Assembly: GCA_003278225.1 (NCBI GenBank)
Contig: QCGC01000003.1
Location: 94,877-139,595, forward strand
Origin: Prochlorococcus sp. AG-363-P01
Lineage (GTDB): Bacteria > Cyanobacteriota > Cyanobacteriia > PCC-6307 > Cyanobiaceae
Length of the DNA stretch: 44,719 nucleotides
Direction of reading: 5' to 3'
Shown: positions 1 to 9,912 of the stretch, piece by piece
Numbering within the stretch: the stretch's first letter is position 1
Layout of the letters: every line of letters begins with the position of its first letter
Position numbers and translations under genes: made by a program
Notes under the pieces: model-generated
Databases searched by the model: none
Told to the model about the DNA's origin: nothing
What the model saw: the letters and a program-made list of their open reading frames with translations, nothing else

Positions 1-635
1 TTATGCAGAGTCAGAGGAGAGAGATTTATCGGTCTGTTCTTTCAAGTTTGAAATTACAAAACAAGATTTATCCATGTCGATGTACACGAAAGGATTTAGC
101 AGAGAGCGTCAGAGCTAATAAAGATTGCTTTATTTATCCTGGAACTTGTAGAGATTTAAAATTGCCTTGGTGCATTAATGATGGAAGATTTCCCAGTTTG
201 CGTTTAAAAGTGGCAAGACGGTTTGCAAATAGTTGTGGAGATGTTGTTTTAAGAAGATCTGATGGATTTATTGCGTATCATCTTGCGACTGTTGTAGATG
301 AGCTCTGCTTAGGAATTAGTGAGGTTGTTAGAGGTGAGGATTTAGCCCACGTAATGGATGGCCACCTTGCAGTTATAGAAGCTTTGGGAGGAAAACCCTT
401 AATTTTTCGGCATGTTCCTCTTCTCTACAATAAAGATGGAACAAAGCTTTCTAAGAGGGATGGATCTAGAGGTTTGCAATCTTGTCAAAGCCTTGGGATG
501 AAGGCTCCAAATGTTATTGGCTTACTAGCATCAAGCTTAAACATTGTTCCTAAGGGATCAGTTCTTTCAGCTGCGGAGTTGTTAAGCCATTTAACAGAGC
601 ATGCAACCTTTTGGAAGCGAGCATTCTGTGATTGA
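1..635 (+). CDS. gluQ: Glutamyl-Q tRNA(Asp) synthetase, 5' truncated by window edge
   Basis: This is the C-terminal 210 residues of a class I GluRS-like enzyme that glutamylates queuosine in tRNA-Asp. The visible part carries the zinc-site pattern CRC (residues 25-27) and YPGTC (45-49), the SEVVRGEDL segment near 106-114 and the KLSKRDG signature at about 148-154. The length stops after the catalytic domain, without the anticodon-binding region of true GluRS, which favours GluQ-RS over GltX. The N-terminal HIGH-type motif lies outside the window, so the ATG at position 3 is internal and not the start. The TGA stop lies in the first arm of a terminator hairpin. Confidence 0.85.
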   Translation, partial: MQSQRREIYRSVLSSLKLQNKIYPCRCTRKDLAESVRANKDCFIYPGTCRDLKLPWCINDGRFPSLRLKVARRFANSCGDVVLRRSDGFIAYHLATVVDELCLGISEVVRGEDLAHVMDGHLAVIEALGGKPLIFRHVPLLYNKDGTKLSKRDGSRGLQSCQSLGMKAPNVIGLLASSLNIVPKGSVLSAAELLSHLTEHATFWKRAFCD

Positions 636-663
636 TATGGCTTAACTCCATATCAGGTTTTTT
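633..663 (+). terminator. Rho-independent terminator of gluQ
   Basis: Perfect 8-bp inverted repeat (TGATATGG at 633-640, CCATATCA at 648-655) with a 7-nt loop, then GG and six T. The gluQ stop codon is the first three bases of the stem. Confidence 0.85.
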
Positions 664-731
664 ATCTATTTCACTCCTCTGAAATTAGTTTTAAAGCTTC
701 ATTTCTAGATAATTTTTCGAGATAAAATATG

Positions 732-775
732 AAAATCAACCAAGATCTTGTTATACAAGCATCTTGGTTGATTTT
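732..775. terminator. Long bidirectional hairpin terminator
   Basis: Perfect 15-bp inverted repeat, arms 732-746 and 761-775, with a 14-nt loop that can add CTTG/CAAG pairs (747-750, 756-759). The arms begin with AAAA and end with TTTT, as in a bidirectional terminator. It lies between convergent gluQ and the minus-strand gene at 841-1077, so it most likely ends the latter and backs up the former. Confidence 0.75.
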
Positions 776-840
776 GGATATACGTCTCAACTAGTCAGAA
801 TGATTATTCTTTGGCTAAGTTGAGATGGCTAGAGGTTTAG

Positions 841-1077
841 TTAAAAGGCAGTTGGTGCTTGGTTGTCGGTTATGAAGAAGAAAACTCCAGCTGCAGCTCC
901 AACAATAAACATTGGAAGGCCAACAAGTAGGTGTGAGGTGCTGAAACCTACCTGATTGGAACGCAGGGCTATATATCCTGCACCTGCTGCACCTGCTGCC
1001 AAAGGAATTGCGGCGTGAAGGAAGCCTGCAACAGCGTGGTAATCAAAGTACATCCTTAAAGTTGATTTTCTTGCCAA
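841..1077 (-). CDS. Small two-helix membrane protein, unknown function
   Basis: I do not recognise this 78-residue protein. It has a short basic N-terminus (MARKSTLRM), then two hydrophobic Gly/Ala-rich stretches at about residues 15-38 and 47-69, with a short polar link containing RSNQVGF. That pattern suggests two transmembrane helices with a small polar tail. It is unlike its neighbours in being Ala/Gly-rich and has the look of a thylakoid or plasma-membrane subunit, but I cannot assign it to a photosystem family. It stands alone between the long hairpin at 732-775 and a divergent hypothetical gene. It is well coded throughout and likely real. Confidence 0.65.
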   Translation of the reverse strand: MARKSTLRMYFDYHAVAGFLHAAIPLAAGAAGAGYIALRSNQVGFSTSHLLVGLPMFIVGAAAGVFFFITDNQAPTAF

Positions 1078-1219
1078 ATAGAGTATCTCAGTAAATCGTT
1101 ACTAGAGAAACTCTTGTCATCTATTTGATTGATACTTCACAAGCCAGTTGCCGATATATTTAGCCTTAGACAAGGGTTTGACAGTAAATAACGGCCCTGG
1201 GACCTTCTTTACTGTGAAG

Positions 1220-1627
1220 ATGCATTGTGAATACCTTGGACAAAGAGGTCTGTTCAGCTCCCTTCAGCAATCTCCTGAAAGCGTTTTCAATGCCTTGTTA
1301 AATAAGAAAGTTGTGAATGCCATAGCTCTTCTTTTGCTAATGGTTTGCTGGGTACCTGATTCTTTGGCAGCAAAGAAAGATGCCCTTTCAGAATTGACCC
1401 CCTTAATCCTTCAGTGCAGGAATACAAGTCAAATCTCAATTTGTAGACGAGCACTCTCTCTAACAGAGGTGTTGCAGCGTCAGGCAGAATCTAATGGGGA
1501 CTATGCATGTCAATCCCGTTTGTTAGGGCTTGGTGCTGCATTATTGATGACTTCGATTGATGCAAAACAAAAGGTCTTACTTCTTCCAATGCTTAAAGAG
1601 GTAAAGATGTTGTGTAAGGGGCTTTAG
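1220..1627 (+). CDS. Small secreted or membrane-anchored hypothetical protein
   Basis: Unrecognised. The clearest feature is a signal-peptide-like segment (KKVVNAIALLLLM...DSLAA) followed by a helical domain with four Cys (QC, IC, AC, LC) that could form disulfides. The frame is open from a TTG at 1148. ATG at 1220 gives 135 residues, but a TTG at 1295 would place two Lys just before the hydrophobic core and give a more normal signal peptide, so the start is uncertain. The mature domain is about 85 residues, predicted exported to periplasm or lumen. No family can be named. Confidence 0.55.
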   Translation: MHCEYLGQRGLFSSLQQSPESVFNALLNKKVVNAIALLLLMVCWVPDSLAAKKDALSELTPLILQCRNTSQISICRRALSLTEVLQRQAESNGDYACQSRLLGLGAALLMTSIDAKQKVLLLPMLKEVKMLCKGL

Positions 1628-1901
1628 TGAAAGGGATTACTCCTAAGAGGAATCAGGGAGATATTTATTTATTCTTACGTTTAACAGGTAAATCTCTTTA
1701 ATTTGCTTGACTTTCGAGGTTCTAATGACTTTTCGTTAGGTCTAACCTTCTTTTTGGACTTTTCAGCATTAACCAATCAATTCTGGGTTAACTTTTAGCT
1801 CTTATGCTCTTTTGTATTAGTTACTTTACGTTTATTTCTCCAGTCTATTTTTAGTTATACATATCGTGTTGTGTTATTAGTTAAAAGGTTTTGTTTGCGT
1901 T
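1628..1901. other. Intergenic gap, no feature seen
   Basis: AT-rich 274-nt stretch between two plus-strand hypothetical genes. I looked for short ORFs, tRNA-like folds and strong inverted repeats and found none that I can support. It may hold the promoter of the gene at 1902. Confidence 0.5.
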
Positions 1902-2204
1902 ATGGAAAACACGAAAGGTACTTCAGCAGAGGGTATGGGGTTCAATCAAGATAAAGACGCATCAAATAAAGGTCAATCTAAGAAAACTGACAAGAAAAAA
2001 TGGACAAATAAAGCCAGCTTAAAATCTGATGGCAGAGAAGTGCTTTTGAAGGTTGCAGGAATTGAATACAAAGAGCCTGGCAAAAGGCAGCGACTTGCAA
2101 TTGCCTCAATAGTACTAGGAGGTAACTTGCTATTGGTTATTGCTACCGTGCTTTACTTTTATAACCCTGCGTTTAAGGCATTTATTACAACAGTTGGCAA
2201 GTAA
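1902..2204 (+). CDS. Small protein with charged N-terminus and one C-terminal TM helix
   Basis: Unrecognised 100-residue protein. Residues 1-45 are polar and Lys/Asp/Ser-rich, likely disordered. A short conserved-looking block (GREVLLKVAGIEYKEPGKR) follows, then one transmembrane helix at about 71-91 (IASIVLGGNLLLVIATVLYFY). The topology suggests a tail-anchored protein with a cytoplasmic basic N-terminus. It stands in a run of lineage-type small genes, and nothing around it points to a pathway. Confidence 0.6.
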   Translation: MENTKGTSAEGMGFNQDKDASNKGQSKKTDKKKWTNKASLKSDGREVLLKVAGIEYKEPGKRQRLAIASIVLGGNLLLVIATVLYFYNPAFKAFITTVGK

Positions 2205-2401
2205 AATAGTACTTAAAATAAAGGCTAACAAATATAAATTACTAAGGTTGAATGTATTCAATAGTCCCTTTTTAAAGATTCATAAACTTAATTATAAGCT
2301 ATTTGAAAGTAGTTTTAATTTTAAGTTTGCTAAGGATTATTGCCAATAAGATTATTGCGATGCTAAATACTAGCTTTAGTTTTTCTAAAAGGAGGCTAGG
2401 A

Positions 2402-2590
2402 GTGGAATCTCAAAGTCCTCAGTCCAGCAATAAAGGAAAAGTTTCTCCACAACGTAAGACCACCTTGAAATGGAGTACTGATGGCGAGTTGTCTTCAATT
2501 GATATGACGAGGATTTTGGATAAACTTGCTAGGTCAGAACTTACTAAATGCGACTTGGCATGTGATTTGGATGACTTGAGTAAACCTTAA
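2402..2590 (+). CDS. Small soluble hypothetical protein
   Basis: Unrecognised. I chose the GTG at 2402 because a full Shine-Dalgarno AGGAGG lies at 2390-2395, six bases upstream. The longer frame (from 2303, or ATG at 2360) has no such site and its extra residues look non-coding. The 62-residue product has a basic, polar N-terminal third and then a compact acidic helical part (SIDMTRILDKLARSELT and DLACDLDDL), perhaps a small interaction helix. No membrane segment or known motif. Confidence 0.5.
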   Translation: MESQSPQSSNKGKVSPQRKTTLKWSTDGELSSIDMTRILDKLARSELTKCDLACDLDDLSKP

Positions 2591-2641
2591 ATTGCTTTGT
2601 CTTAAAAGATCAATTTTGGATAAAGCCTATCATTTAAAAAA

Positions 2642-2881
2642 ATGAGATTATTGATTTCGTTGCTTTTTCTATTGGCTATTGCCTTTGCTTCCTATTACTT
2701 CTTGATAGGGTATCGCTCTGCATTTGAAGCTGATCAGGCATGTCATTCAGAAAAATGGAATTTTTATGGGGACAATGTATCTTATGGCTGTGATCATGAT
2801 TTAGAAACTAATCAATGGATTTTATATGAACAGCTTCCTGATCATAACCCAGCAAGAATAATAAAAAGATTCCGCTATTGA
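2642..2881 (+). CDS. Small exported or membrane-anchored hypothetical protein
   Basis: Unrecognised 79-residue protein. An N-terminal hydrophobic helix (residues 3-24, LLISLLFLLAIAFASYYFL) serves as signal anchor or signal peptide. The remaining 55 residues are polar and aromatic with two Cys (QAC and YGC) that could pair in an oxidising compartment. A basic tail (ARIIKRFRY) ends it. Another small gene with no pathway context. Confidence 0.55.
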   Translation: MRLLISLLFLLAIAFASYYFLIGYRSAFEADQACHSEKWNFYGDNVSYGCDHDLETNQWILYEQLPDHNPARIIKRFRY

Positions 2882-2945
2882 AAATAACTTGATTTTGATT
2901 AAGTGTTAAAATTGATTATTTTTTTGGAGATTAAAGTTTAATTTC

Positions 2946-3110
2946 TTAAAAGAATTTATTTCGCCTAAATTTATTTTTACTCTTTTTAGATTTCTTTAGT
3001 ACACGAGAAGCTTTTTTTGATACGTAGTAGGCTTCTGCTTTGTTGAACCAAAAGCCCACTAATGAAATTATGATCACTATGAGGAGCAGTCCAATGTATA
3101 TGCTCATCAT
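2946..3110 (-). CDS. 54-residue single-TM basic protein
   Basis: A short gene on the minus strand. It reads MMSIYIGLLLIVIIISLVGF, then FNKAEAYYVSKKASR, then a very basic tail of Lys/Arg/Asn/Phe ending KFF. GGAGG (complement of 3114-3118) stands four bases before the first ATG, a proper Shine-Dalgarno. One transmembrane helix (residues 3-23) and a strongly cationic C-terminus suggest a membrane microprotein whose tail faces the cytoplasm. Family unknown. The RBS, charge pattern and clean stop make a real gene likely. Confidence 0.6.
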   Translation of the reverse strand: MMSIYIGLLLIVIIISLVGFWFNKAEAYYVSKKASRVLKKSKKSKNKFRRNKFF

Positions 3111-3433
3111 TTGTCCTCCTATGCTCTAAATGCTCTCTCCAATGTAATTAAGAGATTATTTAATTTTAATTCAAAAGCGTATATGTAACTATTTTGACAT
3201 TTTGATTTCAGAATTAACTTATTTTGAGGGCAGTTTTGATTTTTAATGTATAGGCATCACTATTGCTTGATTTTGATACTTCTGGGAAGTTAATCCAATA
3301 TTTACTTAAAATTAATAGATAGATTGGTAGTATAATTAATCTTAGGCCTAGGTTCAGTGCTTTTCGTGGTCCTTTCTTTGTTAGGAATTCGTTGGCTTCT
3401 GAATAATCTCACTTTTGCAACTCATAAGGGATC
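3111..3433. other. Intergenic region with a possible decayed minus-strand frame
   Basis: No gene can be firmly called in this 323-nt stretch. On the minus strand, 3408 down to 3214 is an open frame of 64 codons with protein-like composition (for example NEFLTKKGPRKALNLGL), but it lacks any ATG, GTG or TTG. An ATG at 3425 lies in another frame and reads only 14 codons. It may be a relic. A TATAAT at 3331-3336 on the plus strand could be a -10 element for the gene at 3437. Confidence 0.35.
3331..3336 (+). promoter_or_regulatory. Candidate -10 element for the orphan NdhF-like gene
   Basis: Exact TATAAT about 100 nt before the ATG at 3437. No clear -35 is seen, so this is weak. Confidence 0.25.
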
Positions 3434-3436
3434 TTG

Positions 3437-3869
3437 ATGTCATCAGTTTTAAAAATTGCTTGGTTGATTCCATTTTCCCCATTGTCGGTCGCATTTTGCT
3501 TATTGCTTTTGCTTATTAGCTTTAATAGGACGATGAATAGGTTGAGTAAGCCTGTTTCTTATTCGTTGATCTTCTCAGTGTTATTGTCAACAGTCCTCAG
3601 TTTTATATTAGTTAAGCAAAAACTAACAGGGCAAGTTACCGATTGGGATTTAGATATTGCTGCGATGAAACTTCATTTGGGCTTATATGTAGATGAGATA
3701 GCTGTTAAAATTTCAACTTTTGTTGGCCTGACTGCTCTTATTGTTATGGCCTCTTCACTTTATTTAATGGATAGAAAGAAAGGTTATGTTCGCTATTTTA
3801 TTTTCTTGGGAATATCTTTTGGGCTAGTCTTTTTATTTATTTTAAGTGGAGATCCTTTTCATAATCTCT

Positions 3870-3880
<11 letters not shown>
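3437..3880 (+). CDS. Orphan NdhF-like N-terminal domain protein (NDH-1 chain 5 N-terminus)
   Basis: This 147-residue membrane protein resembles only the first ~140 residues of NdhF/chain 5 of NDH-1. Matching features are AWLIPF at 8-13, a following helix ending LISFNR..N, a polar loop with LTGQ, the LHLGLYVDEI segment (NdhF has the same pattern before TM3), a helix with LIVM, and the KGYVRYF block. It then ends, without the antiporter core helices or their Lys/Glu proton-path residues. About four TM helices are predicted. ATG at 3437 follows AAGGGA; a TTG sits just before it. It converges on cobD with an 11-nt overlap. It could be a relic of an ndhF duplicate or a retained accessory subunit; the frame is intact. 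Confidence 0.6.
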
Positions 3881-5902
<2,022 letters not shown>

Positions 5903-5948
5903 TTATTGGATTAAGGCTGAGCTTAAGCAACAAGGCTCAAAGCTTAGG

Positions 5949-5976
5949 GAAATTTGATTTTGAGAAATCAAATTTC
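5949..5976. repeat. 12-bp perfect inverted repeat between clpP3 and ilvC
   Basis: Arms GAAATTTGATTT (5949-5960) and its exact complement (5965-5976) around a 4-nt loop, TGAG. Read on the minus strand it lies after the clpP3 stop and 61 nt before the ilvC ATG. There is no proper T-run after it in that direction, so it may be a processing stem or weak terminator, or an ilvC leader structure. Confidence 0.6.
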
Positions 5977-5993
5977 AATATCATAGGAATTTC

Positions 5994-6596
5994 TTAAGCC
6001 TCATTAGGATGGGAAATTACTTTGTCAATTAAGCCATATTCTTTGGCTTCAGATGCACTTAGGAAATAGTCACGGTCTGTATCTTTTTCGATTTTCTCAA
6101 AAGTTTGACCAGTCATTTCGGCCATTGAGTGATTCAACATGTCTTTTATTCTTAGTATTTCTTTCGCTTCTATCTCTATATCACTGGCTTGCCGTTGTGA
6201 AGTGCCTCCCAAAGGCTGATGGATCATTATTCGGCTGTGAGGTAAGGCTAGTCTTTTGCCTTTCGTTCCAGCGGATAAAAGGAATGCCCCCATTGATGCG
6301 GCTAGCCCAACGCAGATTGTCACTACATCACTTTTTACATACTTCATAGTGTCGTAAATGGCTAATCCAGCAGTGACTGACCCTCCAGGGCTATTGATAT
6401 ATACATATATCGGTTTACTGCTATCTTCTGAATCCAGATAGAGCATCTGGGCTACAAGACTATTTGCCACACCATCATTTACCTCTTGACCAAGGAACAG
6501 GATTCTCTCAGCGCCAAGCCTTGTGTAAATGTCTACCCATCGTTCCAATTGACTGCCAGGAAGACGGTAAGGAACACTAGGGGTACCAATAGGCAT
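5994..6596 (-). CDS. clpP3: ATP-dependent Clp protease proteolytic subunit ClpP3
   Basis: Serine peptidase subunit of the Clp barrel. The catalytic triad is intact: Ser101 in GLAASMGA, His126 in MIHQP and Asp176 in DTDRDYF. The SPGGS oxyanion segment is at 69-73. 200 residues is normal. It lies downstream of the inactive clpR, and that gene order is the known clpR-clpP3 arrangement of cyanobacteria, where the two form the mixed ClpP3/R core used with ClpC. The 89-nt gap between them holds a small hairpin (6645-6664). The symbol rests on context and on family similarity. Confidence 0.9.
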   Translation of the reverse strand: MPIGTPSVPYRLPGSQLERWVDIYTRLGAERILFLGQEVNDGVANSLVAQMLYLDSEDSSKPIYVYINSPGGSVTAGLAIYDTMKYVKSDVVTICVGLAASMGAFLLSAGTKGKRLALPHSRIMIHQPLGGTSQRQASDIEIEAKEILRIKDMLNHSMAEMTGQTFEKIEKDTDRDYFLSASEAKEYGLIDKVISHPNEA

Positions 6597-6685
6597 TTTA
6601 AAAGAAGGGAATAGGGTTAATTAAAGGAGTTTTTAAAGGGGGATTGGCCTAAAAAGCCTGGCCAGGTGCTCTGTGAGTATTGCGT

Positions 6686-7366
6686 TTAATTGAAGTTGGT
6701 TGAATTGGGTAGGTCTTTGCGACTACTAAGTACCCGATCTATTAATCCATATTCAACCGCTTCTTGTGGATTGAGATAGCTCATTCGATCTGAATCCTTT
6801 GATAATTGTTCAACACTTCGACCAGTATTGCTTGAAAGGATTTCAAGCATGGCTTGTTTGTTGTGTATCACCTCTTTGGCTCGAATTTGGATGTCTGTAG
6901 CTTGTCCTTGTGCACCACTTCTTGGTTGGTGAAGAACTATTGAGGCATGGGGTAAAGCTGCTCTTTGGCCTTTTGTCCCAGCAGAAAGGATTACTGCTGC
7001 AGTGCCCATAGCTTGTCCAATACAGATTGTATGGACTGGTGGTTTGACATATCTGAGAGTGTCACAAATAGCGAATGCTTCAGTCTCAAAACCAATTGCA
7101 TCTCCTGTATACCAGCTGGTTCCAGTTGAATTGATATAGAAGTAAATAGGTTTTTCTGCATTGTCGAACTCCAAATAAAGCAGTTGAGCAATGATGAGTT
7201 CTGTGACATCCATTCCAAGCTGACGCTTGGAGTCGTCATCAGAAAATAGTGGGAGGCCTAAATAGACAATCCTTTCTTTCAGTAGAAGTGATGGCAGATC
7301 CGGAGGGGGTGTGCGCATCACGGCGGAATCACCGTAGTAGGGAGCGGACACCGTCATATGCAGCAA
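6686..7366 (-). CDS. clpR: Inactive Clp protease subunit ClpR
   Basis: A ClpP paralogue without a working catalytic site. Aligned to ClpP3 of this window, the catalytic Ser is Gly121 (GQAMGTAAV), the Asp is Met195 (SDRMSYL), and the oxyanion SPGGS is STGTS. The His146 remains. It also has about nine extra residues (WYTGDAIGFETEA region, 85-97), a known mark of ClpR. In cyanobacteria ClpR forms a mixed heptameric ring with ClpP3 and is essential in some species (established). A second Met at residue 4 is an equally possible start. Probably first gene of the clpR-clpP3 operon. Confidence 0.93.
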   Translation of the reverse strand: MLHMTVSAPYYGDSAVMRTPPPDLPSLLLKERIVYLGLPLFSDDDSKRQLGMDVTELIIAQLLYLEFDNAEKPIYFYINSTGTSWYTGDAIGFETEAFAICDTLRYVKPPVHTICIGQAMGTAAVILSAGTKGQRAALPHASIVLHQPRSGAQGQATDIQIRAKEVIHNKQAMLEILSSNTGRSVEQLSKDSDRMSYLNPQEAVEYGLIDRVLSSRKDLPNSTNFN

Positions 7367-7403
7367 AACTTTTTAAGATCTGGAGCCTAGCTGGCCCAAG
7401 TGC

Positions 7404-8537
7404 TTAAAGCTCCTTAGTTTTCTTGAATTTGTTTGGAGGCTGTTCTTTTTCGAGTTGCCCAAAGATCATTCTTCCTGTTGGAGTTTGTAAGGCTCCAGTG
7501 ATAATGACTTCAAGTCGTTGACCTATGGAATTTTTAGCACCTTCGATTACAACCATGGTTCCATCATCTAGGTAACCCACTCCTTGACTGTTTTCTTTAC
7601 CTTCCCTAACGATTTTAAGATTGATTTTTTGTCCAGGTTGAACATCCGGCCGGAGTGCGATTACTAATTCACTTAGGTTCATTGTTTTTAACTCTTTAAC
7701 TTGAGCAACTTGAGTTAGATTGAAGTCAGAAGTTATAAGAGTGCCTCCAGTGTCTGCAGTAAGCTTTAGAAGTTTTTGATCGGTCCCCTCTCCTTCGTAT
7801 CGAGTGTTGTTGATAACTAATCTTCTTCCATATGTATCACGTAACTTTGTTAGCAATTTAAGTCCCCTTCTCCCTTTGGACCTTTTGTCACTATTATTAG
7901 AATCTGCTAATTGTTGTAATTCATCTATTACACTTTGCGCAACTATAACCTGCCCCTCAACAAGCCCACAGGCTAAAAGAGCGTTAATTCTGCCATCAAT
8001 AATGACACTCGAGTCAAGTATCTTTGCACTTGCTGGAGTTAGAATACCCTCTGCAATCAGAAGCGCTTCTGTACTATTTGGATTAAAAAGTCTTAAAAGA
8101 GTACGCCCATGTATTTCTGCAAGATTATATCCGAGTACCCCAAAGAAAAAATTAATTAATATGGCTAAGATTGGGCGAGCAAATACTATCCCCTTTGACA
8201 AGGGTAGAACAAGTATTGGGGCAAGTAAAAGATTTGCGATCAGAAGTCCTAGTATTAAACCTATTGACCTACTAATTAAAAGGTCAGTGGGCATAGTGCG
8301 AATCTTTCTAATTAATCTTTTGCGTAGTTGTTGAAAAAAGAATCCTGCTAATAAACCAAATAATGATCCAAAGCCTAATAGAAGATTTCTTAAATCTGCT
8401 TTCTTGGCTAAGTTTTCTAAAACCCCTTCCTGAACAAAGACTTGATCAAGAATTGTATCTGGCAAAAAGTCAATACAAAACCATCCAGTTATCGCTCCTG
8501 AGGTTAGAAATAAAATCAGTATGAGGAAGTCCACCAT
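7404..8537 (-). CDS. PIN/TRAM-domain integral membrane protein (YacL-like)
   Basis: Four N-terminal hydrophobic helices precede a PIN-type nuclease domain (ILDSSVIIDGRI, then VIDELQQLADS, GTDQKLLKL and LITSDFNL supplying the acidic residues), then a C-terminal TRAM-like RNA-binding domain (PGQKINLKIVREGKENSQGVGYLDDGTMVVIEGA). This architecture is the YacL family, found in cyanobacteria and Gram-positives; a precise substrate is not known to me. ATG at 8537 (MVDFLILILFLTSGA) gives the helix a normal start. The frame runs 19 residues further to an ATG at 8594, with polar residues that fit poorly. It is divergent from hemW, 97 nt away. Confidence 0.85.
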   Translation of the reverse strand: MVDFLILILFLTSGAITGWFCIDFLPDTILDQVFVQEGVLENLAKKADLRNLLLGFGSLFGLLAGFFFQQLRKRLIRKIRTMPTDLLISRSIGLILGLLIANLLLAPILVLPLSKGIVFARPILAILINFFFGVLGYNLAEIHGRTLLRLFNPNSTEALLIAEGILTPASAKILDSSVIIDGRINALLACGLVEGQVIVAQSVIDELQQLADSNNSDKRSKGRRGLKLLTKLRDTYGRRLVINNTRYEGEGTDQKLLKLTADTGGTLITSDFNLTQVAQVKELKTMNLSELVIALRPDVQPGQKINLKIVREGKENSQGVGYLDDGTMVVIEGAKNSIGQRLEVIITGALQTPTGRMIFGQLEKEQPPNKFKKTKEL

Positions 8538-8634
8538 GGAATTAGCTAGGGACACCTCTTGCCATATTTTTGCAGCATGATTGATTCGTATCAAATTGGC
8601 TCTGGAAGATCACCGCACCTCTGCAGAATGAATT

Positions 8635-9912
8635 ATGGGAGATGTTGATTTTGTGAGACCTCCTCGAAGTGCATATTTGCACATTCCTTTTTGCCATCGT
8701 CGTTGTTTTTACTGTGACTTTGCTGTAGTCCCTTTGGGTGATAAAGCTAGCGGGAATAAAGGTGTAGGTAGCTCTTCTATTAAGGCTTATTTAAGTCTTT
8801 TACATAGAGAGATTGCTCTGATAACTGAAGGAACACCATTATCAACGGTTTATATAGGTGGAGGAACACCTTCTCTATTAATGCCTGTTCAGATTAATTC
8901 ATTATTAGAGCATCTTAGGAGTCGATTTGGCTTTCAATATGGGGCAGAGATTAGCTTGGAAATAGATCCTGCAAGTTTCAATGAAAATGATCTTGAAGGG
9001 TATATCGAAGCAGGTATTAATAGAGTAAGCCTTGGGGGGCAGAGCTTTGAAAATATTTTGTTGGAGCAGCTTGGTAGGAGACATAGAAAGCAACATTTGA
9101 TTGAAGCATGCGGCTGGCTTAATGACTTTTATAAAAGTGGAAAGCTTCTAACTTGGAGTCTTGACTTAATTCAGGGTTTGCCTGGGCAAAATTTATTTCT
9201 TTGGCAGAGAGATCTTTTTAATGCTCTTGAAACTTCTGTACCCCATCTTTCGATATATCAACTTTCAATTGAACCTGGCACTGTTTTCTCATGGAGGCAA
9301 CAGCGTGGAGAATTGACACTTCCTGATGATGATGTTGATGCAGAGATGATTAGCTTGACCAGCTCAATCCTTCATAGGGCTGGGTTCGCTCGTTATGAGA
9401 TCTCAAACTATGCTTTGCCAGGTCATGCTTCCCGTCATAATCGAGCTTATTGGAGTGGTTCTGGATGGTGGGGTTTTGGTCAGGGTGCTACTAGTGCACC
9501 GTGGGGAAAAAGATTTACTCGGCCAAGGACAAGGGATACATATAAATCTTGGATTGAGACCCAAGAACTTGAAGGATTAGAAACTTCATTGGTACTTCAA
9601 AATCCAAGTCCTATGCCATTAGATGAACAATTAATAGTTGGTCTCCGACGACGCGAAGGGGTTGATTTGATGGCTTTATCAATAGGCTGGGGATGGACTT
9701 ATGAGCAGTGTGAAGAATATTTGAACTCATTATTATTGTTTTTGAGAGACTCAATTGAGAAGGGTTGGTTGAACAGTAATCAATGGCAAATTAATTTGAC
9801 CGATCCAGAGGGAATGTTATTTAGCAATCAAGTTTTGGTTCAGATTCTTCTTTGGTGGGACTCTCTACCTAATCATGCTGTTTCTTTATCCAAAGTTGGA
9901 GCGCTTCAATGA
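8635..9912 (+). CDS. hemW: HemW-type radical SAM protein (HemN-like)
   Basis: Radical SAM enzyme related to anaerobic coproporphyrinogen oxidase. The cluster motif is [10 protein letters not shown] at 20-29, that is CxxxCxxCxF. The Phe in the fourth position marks the HemW heme-chaperone class rather than true HemN, which has a fourth Cys there. [10 protein letters not shown] and the RVSLGGQSF segment are the other expected motifs. The C-terminal HemN-like domain ([16 protein letters not shown]) is present. 425 residues is long for HemW (usually 370-400). The 3' end overlaps convergent panB by 44 nt. Confidence 0.88.
   Translation: MGDVDFVRPPRSAYLHIPFCHRRCFYCDFAVVPLGDKASGNKGVGSSSIKAYLSLLHREIALITEGTPLSTVYIGGGTPSLLMPVQINSLLEHLRSRFGFQYGAEISLEIDPASFNENDLEGYIEAGINRVSLGGQSFENILLEQLGRRHRKQHLIEACGWLNDFYKSGKLLTWSLDLIQGLPGQNLFLWQRDLFNALETSVPHLSIYQLSIEPGTVFSWRQQRGELTLPDDDVDAEMISLTSSILHRAGFARYEISNYALPGHASRHNRAYWSGSGWWGFGQGATSAPWGKRFTRPRTRDTYKSWIETQELEGLETSLVLQNPSPMPLDEQLIVGLRRREGVDLMALSIGWGWTYEQCEEYLNSLLLFLRDSIEKGWLNSNQWQINLTDPEGMLFSNQVLVQILLWWDSLPNHAVSLSKVGALQ

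Noticed and set aside
1148-1219. Upstream part of the gene at 1220 from the TTG at 1148
   Set aside because: It would put about 50 residues before the signal-like segment with no conserved feature; later starts are more likely.
6645-6664. Hairpin TGGCC...GGCCA between clpR and clpP3
   Set aside because: Only 5 bp and no T-run on the coding strand; not called as terminator.
7804-8334. Long plus-strand frame of 176 codons inside the PIN/TRAM gene
   Set aside because: Antisense shadow of a well-supported gene; composition and lack of motifs do not suggest coding.
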